Below are positions 7,732 to 11,179 of a stretch of DNA of 11,179 nucleotides, piece by piece (the first letter of the stretch is position 1; each line of letters begins with the position of its first letter). The notes below the pieces were generated by a model, which was given only the letters and a program-made list of their open reading frames with translations, did not search any database and was not told where the DNA came from. Source of the DNA: SIG205 sp045545595. GTDB taxonomy: Bacteria > Bacillota_I > Bacilli_A > RF39 > UBA660. Made by a program: the position numbers and the translations under genes. The stretch covers positions 1 through 11,179 of the forward strand of contig JAZQBG010000016.1 of the NCBI GenBank assembly GCA_045545595.1. The letters are read 5' to 3'.

Positions 7732-7760
7732 TTGCATTGAATAAAATAATATGGTAGAAT
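7732..7760 (+). promoter_or_regulatory. Promoter of tRNA-Pro
   Basis: TTGCAT (7732-7737), 17 bases, TAGAAT (7755-7760) with a TGg extended -10. AAAAAGTATTG (7724-7734) is identical to the same region of the five-tRNA promoter (6401-6411). The leader can form TAATACT (7761-7767) with AGTATTA (7779-7785). Confidence 0.75.
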
Positions 7761-7795
7761 TAATACTGTCAAAAACGAAGTATTATATTTTATCT

Positions 7796-7872
7796 CGGAA
7801 AGTAGCACAACTTGGCAGTGCACTTGGTTTGGGACCAAGGGGTTGCAGGTTCAAATCCTGTCTTTCCGACCA
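7796..7872 (+). tRNA. tRNA-Pro (UGG), element integration site
   Basis: The acceptor CGGAAAG pairs with CTTTCCG, discriminator A, CCA encoded. The anticodon stem CTTGG/CCAAG with loop TTTGGGA gives TGG. The gene is intact, and its 3' part (from the T-loop to 4 bases past CCA) is repeated exactly 1330 bases downstream, so it is the attachment site of the adjoining element. Confidence 0.97.
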
Positions 7873-7876
7873 TTTG
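7853..7876 (+). repeat. attL: 24-bp direct repeat inside tRNA-Pro
   Basis: Begins AAATCCTGTC in the T arm of tRNA-Pro and ends CCATTTG. It is identical over 24 bases to 9183-9206; the flanks then diverge (AGAACA here, TTATTT there). Confidence 0.8.
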
Positions 7877-7881
7877 AGAAC

Positions 7882-7906
7882 AAACCCTTATTTTATAAGG
7901 GTTTTT
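7882..7906 (+). terminator. Terminator of tRNA-Pro (element-borne)
   Basis: AAACCCTTA (7882-7890) pairs with TAAGGGTTT (7896-7904) around TTTTA, with the T-run continuing to 7906. Because it lies inside the attL-attR interval it was probably supplied by the element. A near copy sits at the other end (9146-9167). Confidence 0.8.
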
Positions 7907-7921
7907 ATTTTGTCAAAAATG

Positions 7922-7951
7922 TTTTGGTCTTGTTTTTGGTCTTGTTTCAGA
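7922..7951 (+). repeat. Left arm-type repeats
   Basis: Two copies of TTTTGGTCTTG (7922-7932 and 7934-7944) at a 12-base period, followed by TTTCAGA. The last 16 bases, TTGGTCTTGTTTCAGA, recur exactly at 9026-9041 near the right end. Short paired direct repeats inside both ends are typical of arm-type sites of tyrosine integrases; that role here is inference. Confidence 0.55.
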
Positions 7952-8034
7952 AAAAGTTTTCTGTACATTAACGGTAAAACAGTAGATTTTTTATCTCTAA
8001 TAATATATAATAATCATTATTTAGGGGGATATAT

Positions 8035-8598
8035 ATGGATAAATTTAAAATTAATTTCGAAGTTAATAAATTACTATATGAATTAAGAATTCCAGAAGAT
8101 TTTAATTGGTTTATTATAAGTCGTTATAATAAAGAGAATATCAACTGTGAAACAGATCATTTAGTATATAATGGAACGAAGATTTTATTATATGGATATT
8201 ATTATAGTAATGAAAAAATTCCAAAATACTATGACGCGGTTAAGAACGAAAAAATACAAAAAGAATTTGTTTTAGATTTATTAAATAATATCAGAATTAA
8301 TTGGTTTACTTTACAAATACTAGATAAATTAGATTTTGATGTTAAGTATTTAAAGAGAAAATATTGGAAACATTATTATTTTAATAATTCTACAAAATAT
8401 ATTTTAATGGAAAATTTTTTGGTCAACGAACGATATGAAAAATCATATGATATTTTTGAATCTAAAAAGAATGACAAAAAAGTTGGTAATTTATATATAA
8501 AAAATCAAGGAGTAGAAGTTAAAATATTTCCTGATAACCAAATTAATATACAAAAATTAAATAAAGCAAAAACATATTTAAAAAACAAGAAAATATAA
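8035..8598 (+). CDS. Hypothetical protein carried by the tRNA-Pro element
   Basis: A 187-residue protein that I do not recognise. It is rich in Tyr, Asn, Lys and Ile and has aromatic clusters (ILLYGYYYSNE near 50-60; KYWKHYYFNN near 109-118) and a basic C-terminus (LNKAKTYLKNKKI). There is no signal peptide or clear membrane segment and no visible catalytic motif. The ribosome binding site AGGGGGA (8023-8029) is very strong, 5 bases before the ATG, which argues for a real expressed gene. A TATAAT at 8006-8011 could be its -10, but no good -35 accompanies it. No terminator follows, so transcription may run into the small RNA downstream. It is the only larger gene in the element, so it is probably cargo. 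Confidence 0.8.
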   Translation: MDKFKINFEVNKLLYELRIPEDFNWFIISRYNKENINCETDHLVYNGTKILLYGYYYSNEKIPKYYDAVKNEKIQKEFVLDLLNNIRINWFTLQILDKLDFDVKYLKRKYWKHYYFNNSTKYILMENFLVNERYEKSYDIFESKKNDKKVGNLYIKNQGVEVKIFPDNQINIQKLNKAKTYLKNKKI

Positions 8599-8621
8599 TA
8601 AGTTTTTTCTGACCATAAATT

Positions 8622-8650
8622 TTGACAATAATAATAAAATATGCTATTAT
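8622..8650 (+). promoter_or_regulatory. Strong promoter of the candidate antitoxin RNA
   Basis: TTGACA (8622-8627, consensus), 17 bases, TATTAT (8645-8650) with a TGc extended -10. It is the best promoter in the window and has no protein gene behind it. Confidence 0.85.
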
Positions 8651-8656
8651 TGGTAT

Positions 8657-8774
8657 GTAAGCAAGGAAACTTGCATAAAATAAAAAAAGAGGAACGTTTG
8701 ATTTTGCAAGTGAATGTCGCCTCTAATAAATTAGGATTGACACTCTATCAATGCTGAAGAGTGTCTATTTTTTT
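8657..8774 (+). ncRNA. Candidate type I antitoxin small RNA
   Basis: A transcript of about 118 nt is defined by the consensus promoter at 8622-8650 and the terminator at 8739-8774; it contains no plausible ORF with a ribosome binding site. The 5' end can form GCAAG-GAAA-CTTGC (8661-8674). An alternative stem pairs the region 8669-8681 with ATTTTGCAAGT (8701-8711), leaving one bulged T. A GAGG/CCTC stem (8689-8692 with 8720-8723) is also possible. TTTTGCAAG (8702-8710) is perfectly complementary to the leader of the toxin mRNA next to its Shine-Dalgarno, and the 3' end overlaps the toxin's last codons and 3' UTR in antisense. The ends are predicted, and antitoxin function is inference from this arrangement. 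Confidence 0.65.
8739..8774 (+). terminator. Terminator between the small RNA and the toxin gene
   Basis: GACACTCT (8739-8746) pairs perfectly with AGAGTGTC (8758-8765) around 11 bases. On the plus strand it is followed by TA and seven T (8768-8774), a strong terminator. On the minus strand the hairpin begins at the toxin stop codon but is followed only by an AT-rich stretch, so termination of the toxin mRNA here may be leaky. Confidence 0.85.
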
Positions 8775-8857
8775 ATCGCTAACACCAGTAAGGCAGAAAG
8801 TAACAAAATGATAGAAATGAGCTTTAGAACTTTTATTACAAAAGTCTTAGTTTTCAT
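8765..8857 (-). CDS. Candidate type I toxin, 30-residue hydrophobic peptide
   Basis: A small minus-strand ORF of 30 codons plus TAG. The peptide has a basic N-terminus (MKTKTFVIKVLK), one uninterrupted hydrophobic segment of about 16 residues (LISIILLLSALLVLAI) and a KK end. That is the usual design of membrane-acting type I toxins (Fst, TxpA and BsrG style), although I see no specific sequence family. GGGAGG (8872-8867) lies 9 bases before the ATG, an excellent ribosome binding site, and a TATAAT promoter sits at the right distance upstream. The convergent small RNA ends at its stop codon. Alternatives are a leaderless membrane peptide or a bacteriocin-like peptide. That it is a translated gene is likely; the toxin role is inferred from architecture. 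Confidence 0.7.
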   Translation of the reverse strand: MKTKTFVIKVLKLISIILLLSALLVLAIKK

Positions 8858-8916
8858 CAATATCTACCTCCCTTCTTTTGCAAGATTGGAGGACGACACT
8901 CACATCAAATGTTCCT
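8858..8916 (-). promoter_or_regulatory. Structured toxin mRNA leader hiding the Shine-Dalgarno
   Basis: In the roughly 59-nt leader, CCTCC (8892-8888 on the minus strand) can pair with the Shine-Dalgarno GGAGG (8871-8867). The loop between them displays CTTGCAAAA, the exact complement of TTTTGCAAG in the small RNA. A competing hairpin pairs AGGA near the 5' end with TCCT, which uses part of the same anti-Shine-Dalgarno. The leader could therefore hold the toxin mRNA untranslated until refolded or processed, as known for several type I systems. Confidence 0.5.
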
Positions 8917-8922
8917 ATTAAA

Positions 8923-8951
8923 ATTATATAATAAGTGTAGTTATAAAACAA
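8923..8951 (-). promoter_or_regulatory. Promoter of the candidate toxin
   Basis: On the minus strand TTGTTT (8951-8946), 17 bases, TATAAT (8928-8923, consensus). The transcript would start near 8916. The -35 is weaker than that of the opposing small RNA, as expected if antitoxin is in excess. Confidence 0.7.
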
Positions 8952-9012
8952 GCATATTGGACAAATAAATTAAATTATAGTTAACTTGTTTTTTGAAAGA
9001 TAATATATTGCT

Positions 9013-9044
9013 TTTTGATCTTGCCTTGGTCTTGTTTCAGACCA
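9013..9044 (+). repeat. Right arm-type repeats with a small palindrome
   Basis: TTTTGATCTTG (9013-9023) and CCTTGGTCTTG (9024-9034) are a tandem pair at an 11-base period, then TTTCAGA. The last copy also forms TGGTCT (9027-9032) / AGACCA (9039-9044). They match the left repeats at 7922-7951 in the same orientation. Confidence 0.55.
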
Positions 9045-9145
9045 GTTTCATGACAGTACTTATCTAATCTTTCAAAATATCATTGACATAAAGCAGTCAA
9101 AGCACTATTAACAACCCCTTATAATATAAGCGTTGGCTTCGTTTT

Positions 9146-9167
9146 CCCTTATTTTATAAGGTTTTTT
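9146..9167 (+). terminator. Second copy of the element terminator
   Basis: CCTTA (9147-9151) pairs with TAAGG (9157-9161) around TTTTA, then six T. The 16 bases CCCTTATTTTATAAGG are identical to the terminator just after tRNA-Pro (7885-7900). Confidence 0.65.
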
Positions 9168-9182
9168 GAAAAGCGTCAAATT

Positions 9183-9206
9183 AAATCCTGTCTTTCCGAC
9201 CATTTG
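9183..9206 (+). repeat. attR: detached tRNA-Pro 3' fragment
   Basis: Exact 24-base copy of 7853-7876, covering the 3' half of the T arm, the acceptor strand, CCA and four further bases. No tRNA body precedes it, so it is a remnant and not a gene. Confidence 0.8.
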
Positions 9207-9214
9207 TTATTTAG

Positions 9215-9238
9215 CTCTTGTTGTTCAAGAGTTTTTTT
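9215..9238 (+). terminator. Probable original tRNA-Pro terminator
   Basis: CTCTTG (9215-9220) pairs with CAAGAG (9226-9231) around TTGTT, followed by seven T. It stands 9 bases after the detached tRNA fragment with no gene to serve, which fits the terminator of tRNA-Pro before the insertion. Confidence 0.8.
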
Positions 9239-9239
9239 G

Positions 9240-9270
9240 TTGTTCAAATCCTGCTATTTTGTGTTATACT
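9240..9270 (+). promoter_or_regulatory. Extended -10 promoter of the CmpB-like gene
   Basis: TATACT (9265-9270) preceded by TGt, an extended -10. The -35 is poor: TTGTTC (9240-9245) with a 19-base spacer is the best candidate. GTTCAAATCCTG (9242-9253), which overlaps it, equals the T-arm of tRNA-Pro (7849-7860). Confidence 0.55.
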
Positions 9271-9292
9271 CATAATAGTAGGAGTGTGCAGT

Positions 9293-9865
9293 ATGGAAGT
9301 TTTAAAAAGTATTAAAAAAATAAACAATGATAGTAAGAGGGTTAAGTTGAATTTAATACAAAAATTAAAAATAGTATTATTGATTTTTATTGTCGGATGT
9401 TTTGCAGGTTATATATACGAAGAAATATTTCATTTAGTTATTGAGCACGAATTAGTTAATAGGGGATTCTTGTATGGCCCATATTTACCAGTGTATGGAT
9501 TTGGAGCAATATTTTTAACTTTGCTATTAAAATGTTTTAAAAAGAGCCCTGTTTTAGTATTCTTAGCGTCGATGTTAATTACTGGTATAGTTGAGTATGT
9601 GACAGGATATGCAATGTGGGAAATATGGCAAAGAAGATGGTGGGATTATACTGGACTATTCTTAAATATAGATGGATATGTATGTTTAAGGTCATTATTA
9701 ACATTTGCGGTAGGTGCATTATTGTTAATATATATTATTGAGCCATATATAGTTAAATATATTAAAAAATGGAATAAAACAAAGGTTAATTTATTTATAA
9801 TATTGTTTTATATTATTATTAGTATTGACATAATTTTAACATTTTTAATTAGAAATAGAATCTAA
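9293..9865 (+). CDS. CmpB-family membrane protein (putative ABC-transporter type IV)
   Basis: An integral membrane protein of 190 residues with about five hydrophobic segments (roughly 25-43, 64-80, 87-105, 134-152, 166-186). Two stretches are typical of the ABC_trans_CmpB family: NRGFLYGPYLPVYGFGA (56-72), and the WWDYTGLFLN-x-G-x-VCLRS region (116-134) before the next helix. Despite the family name a transport role is not established and no ATPase subunit is adjacent. A longer in-frame start at 9218 would fall in the terminator hairpin. ATG 9293 has AGGAG (9280-9284) 8 bases upstream. The gene is monocistronic, placed just right of the element's attR, and is likely part of the original chromosome. 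Confidence 0.8.
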   Translation: MEVLKSIKKINNDSKRVKLNLIQKLKIVLLIFIVGCFAGYIYEEIFHLVIEHELVNRGFLYGPYLPVYGFGAIFLTLLLKCFKKSPVLVFLASMLITGIVEYVTGYAMWEIWQRRWWDYTGLFLNIDGYVCLRSLLTFAVGALLLIYIIEPYIVKYIKKWNKTKVNLFIILFYIIISIDIILTFLIRNRI

Positions 9866-9947
9866 TTTTGTCACAAAAATTCTAAGATTGTCATTATTGA
9901 ATAAACCCTTATATTAATTGGTATATTATGGATATAAGCTTCTAAAT

Positions 9948-9976
9948 TTGATTTTTTGCTTAAAATGTGCTAAAAT
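9948..9976 (+). promoter_or_regulatory. Promoter of the glucosaminidase gene
   Basis: TTGATT (9948-9953), 17 bases, TAAAAT (9971-9976) with a TGc extended -10. Confidence 0.7.
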
Positions 9977-10016
9977 TAGTGTACATATTGATTAATATGT
10001 GATGAGGTGAAATTTA

Positions 10017-10784
10017 GTGAAAAAGCAATCTAGAGAAGTTACCGTTGGTATAGGATTAGTAGTTATGTCCTTAGCAACAGGAATTCTATTTGCAACTAGT
10101 GTATATAAAACTAATACGTTCAAAAATGTTAATGAGGTTCAACAAAAAGAACAATCATATACCATTAAAACAGTTGCAAAAGAATATGTCCCAGATAAGC
10201 TTGTATTTGTAAATATACAACCAAAAGAAGAAGTTAAAGAAGAAATAAAAACTGAAATAGTTGCTATGGCTGAAGAACAACAAGAAATTGCGGAAATTAA
10301 ACAAGAAGAGACAGTAACTGAAGAAGTTAAGGAAGAAGAAAAAGAAGAAGTTAAAGATCCTATTGTTTACGATGGTCTTACAATGACAGAGTTAACAGAA
10401 AAGCTTAATAGAAATATGAAATCAAATATTAGTGGTATGGGTAATATTTATGCATCATATGCCTTAGAAATTGGGATAGACCCATATTTAGCGCTTGCGA
10501 TCACTTTACATGAAACAGGATGTAACGGAACAAGTGGTTGTAGTAAACTACTTAGAGAATGTAACAACGTAGGTGGTCAAAAGGGAAGTCCAAGTTGTAA
10601 TGGTGGTTCATATAAAAAATACGATACATTAGAAGATGGTATTAAAGGATATATGGATAATATTAAGAAAAACTATTATGATTATGGATTAACTACTCCA
10701 GAAACCATGAATAAAAAATATGCGGCAGACCCTAATTGGTCTACGAAAGTTAATAAATATATTGACAACATAAAGGCGAATTAA
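10017..10784 (+). CDS. Membrane-anchored glucosaminidase-type cell wall hydrolase
   Basis: A 255-residue exported protein predicted to cut peptidoglycan glycan strands. It has a basic N-terminus, one membrane segment at about 9-30 (signal anchor), a Glu/Lys-rich spacer (about 69-113), then a glucosaminidase-type domain (about 123-253). The domain includes YALEIGIDPYLALAITLHET with the likely catalytic Glu at 166, a CNNVGG loop, a YDTLEDGIKGYMDNI segment and a C-terminal NKKYAADPNW. Four cysteines (169, 175, 182, 194) lie in the domain, which is unusual for a secreted wall enzyme of this group and might give disulfides. It starts with GTG, AGGTGA (10005-10010) lying 6 bases upstream. It is monocistronic with its own promoter and terminator. 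Lysozyme-like or transglycosylase chemistry cannot be excluded. Confidence 0.82.
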   Translation: MKKQSREVTVGIGLVVMSLATGILFATSVYKTNTFKNVNEVQQKEQSYTIKTVAKEYVPDKLVFVNIQPKEEVKEEIKTEIVAMAEEQQEIAEIKQEETVTEEVKEEEKEEVKDPIVYDGLTMTELTEKLNRNMKSNISGMGNIYASYALEIGIDPYLALAITLHETGCNGTSGCSKLLRECNNVGGQKGSPSCNGGSYKKYDTLEDGIKGYMDNIKKNYYDYGLTTPETMNKKYAADPNWSTKVNKYIDNIKAN

Positions 10785-10799
10785 TTCGTCTTTTTCTTT
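10773..10799 (+). terminator. Terminator of the glucosaminidase gene
   Basis: AAGGCGAA (10773-10780) pairs with TTCGTCTT (10785-10792, one G-T pair) around TTAA, merging into a T-rich tail. The stop codon lies in the loop. Confidence 0.75.
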
Positions 10800-10837
10800 T
10801 TATATTTGAGTTCCGGTAAAAAAGAAACAAAAATAGA

Positions 10838-10874
10838 AAAAGCGAAAATGTGATATCCACAGATTCGCTTTTTT
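10838..10874. terminator. Strong, possibly bidirectional terminator
   Basis: An AAGCGAA stem (10840-10846) pairs with TTCGCTT (10864-10870), and an inner TGTG (10849-10852) pairs with CACA (10858-10861). T-runs lie on the right (plus strand) and A-runs on the left, so it could stop transcription from both sides. It may mark the boundary before the insertion sequence. Confidence 0.7.
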
Positions 10875-10887
10875 GCTACAAAAATAA

Positions 10888-10915
10888 TGTAAAAACCTCG
10901 TTTGTTTAGTATAAT
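10888..10915 (+). promoter_or_regulatory. Promoter of the transposase
   Basis: TATAAT (10910-10915, consensus) with a weak -35 TGTAAA (10888-10893) at 16 bases. It lies between the two arms of an inverted repeat. Confidence 0.55.
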
Positions 10916-10966
10916 TAAGTTGTAAAATAAAAAAACATAGTAAACAAAAAATCGGAGGTTTTTTAC
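10889..10966. repeat. Dyad symmetry enclosing transposase promoter and RBS
   Basis: The left arm GTAAAAACCTC (10889-10899) plus TTTGTTTA (10901-10908) is mirrored by TAAACAAA (10941-10948) plus GAGGTTTTTTAC (10955-10966, one extra T). The right arm includes the Shine-Dalgarno CGGAGG just before the ATG, and the -10 is in the centre. Read-through RNA from outside would fold and hide the Shine-Dalgarno, whereas RNA starting at the internal promoter would not. Confidence 0.65.
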
Positions 10967-11179
10967 ATGAATAATTTTACTACAAATACATATGAAATGA
11001 AAAGAGATATTTTGAAATTTTCAGAAAAAGTTTCAGAGGGACTAAATCAAAGTACAACAAAATTTGTAATGGATATGTTATATGGTATCGCAAAAAGTAA
11101 TAGCTGTTTAATATCTAATATATCAAGAAGTCTAAATGAAAATATTAAACTTAAAAATACAATAGAAAGATTATGTGAC
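10967..11179 (+). CDS. Transposase, N-terminal part (IS4/IS1380-like), cut by window end
   Basis: The first 71 codons, open to the end of the window. The N-terminus (EMKRDILKFSEKVSEG, then KFVMDMLYGIAKSNSCLISN, ISRSLNE and KNTIERLCD) has the pattern of the N-terminal helical domain of DDE transposases of the IS4/IS1380 type that are common in Clostridia-like genomes, where a similar SCL-x-x-(I/D)-(S/A) stretch precedes a DRLS-like motif. The catalytic residues lie beyond the window. GGAGG (10954-10958) is 8 bases before the ATG. The left end of the insertion sequence should lie between about 10800 and 10900, but no terminal repeat can be confirmed without the right end. Confidence 0.7.
   Translation, partial: MNNFTTNTYEMKRDILKFSEKVSEGLNQSTTKFVMDMLYGIAKSNSCLISNISRSLNENIKLKNTIERLCD

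Larger units (their letters stand above)
8952..9182. other. Non-coding right end of the element
   Basis: No gene is seen. The stretch holds a perfect 11-bp inverted repeat (TTTTGAAAGAT 8991-9001; ATCTTTCAAAA 9067-9077) bracketing the right arm-type repeats. It also holds two degenerate relatives of the tRNA-Pro terminator: an imperfect one around 9112-9135 (CAAC and GTTG flanking CCTTATAATATAAG) and a better one at 9146-9167. Confidence 0.6.
7853..9206. mobile_element. Integrase-less tRNA-Pro-flanked genomic island
   Basis: Bounded by an exact 24-bp direct repeat of the tRNA-Pro 3' end. This is the geometry left by tyrosine-recombinase integration: an intact tRNA at one end and a detached 3' fragment at the other. 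Inside are a new terminator for the tRNA, paired short direct repeats near both ends, an unidentified CDS and a candidate type I toxin-antitoxin module. No integrase or excisionase gene is present, so it is either a remnant of a larger element or a small satellite moved by an integrase encoded elsewhere. The host's probable original tRNA terminator lies just past the right repeat (9215-9238), supporting the direction of insertion. Confidence 0.7.

Noticed and set aside
7751..8086. Open plus-strand frame of 111 codons
   Set aside because: It runs through the tRNA-Pro gene, its terminator and the start of the next CDS.
8957..8981. Plus-strand promoter TTGGAC with TATAGT
   Set aside because: The spacer is only 13 bases, and no gene or terminator follows in a sensible position.
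9183..9206. A second tRNA-Pro gene
   Set aside because: Only the 3' strand of the T arm, the acceptor 3' strand and CCA are present; no D arm or anticodon arm precedes it.
9218..9292. Upstream extension of the CmpB-like protein by 25 residues
   Set aside because: It would start inside a strong terminator hairpin with no ribosome binding site; ATG 9293 has AGGAG at good spacing.
9864..9880. AATTTTG-TCA-CAAAA hairpin after the CmpB-like gene as a terminator
   Set aside because: The stem is AT-only apart from one pair, the loop is three bases and no T-run follows on the plus strand.

Overview
The window is AT-rich DNA from a low-GC Gram-positive lineage. Shine-Dalgarno sites are AGGAGG-like, promoters are sigma-A type and often carry an extended -10 (TGn), tRNA genes encode their CCA ends, and every Trp codon in the called genes is TGG, so the standard bacterial code applies. 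Gene content and codon bias best fit an uncultured gut-type Bacilli or Mollicutes-like Bacillota. That placement is inference.

Layout. Positions 1-4829 form a plus-strand housekeeping block: lepA with an unidentified downstream partner, then a promoter driving a double-headed SpoIIID-like regulator, hemW and an HD-domain phosphohydrolase, with overlapping or near-overlapping ends and a terminator at 4828-4857. Positions 4859-6355 are a compact thymidylate operon, thyX then tmk, with its own promoter and terminator; the products act in sequence (dUMP to dTMP to dTDP). Positions 6409-7159 hold a five-tRNA operon (Leu-Ser-fMet-Asp-Phe) and a separate tRNA-Arg unit, followed by an unidentified gene (7215-7709) and tRNA-Pro(UGG).

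The accessory part begins at the 3' end of tRNA-Pro. The last 24 bp of that gene region (7853-7876) recur exactly at 9183-9206, as expected for attL and attR of an element inserted into a tRNA 3' end. The 1.33 kb between them has no integrase. It contains one unidentified 187-residue gene and, next to it, what looks like a type I toxin-antitoxin module: a 30-residue hydrophobic peptide on the minus strand with an excellent ribosome binding site and promoter, opposed by a short strongly promoted plus-strand RNA that ends in a terminator at the toxin's stop codon. The two RNAs share a leader motif and have a 9-nt perfect complementarity beside the toxin's Shine-Dalgarno. This is the most interesting find in the window.

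To the right of attR are the probable original tRNA-Pro terminator, a CmpB-family membrane protein, a membrane-anchored glucosaminidase-type cell wall hydrolase, two terminators, and the first 71 codons of a transposase that runs off the end of the window, preceded by a dyad symmetry spanning its promoter and ribosome binding site.
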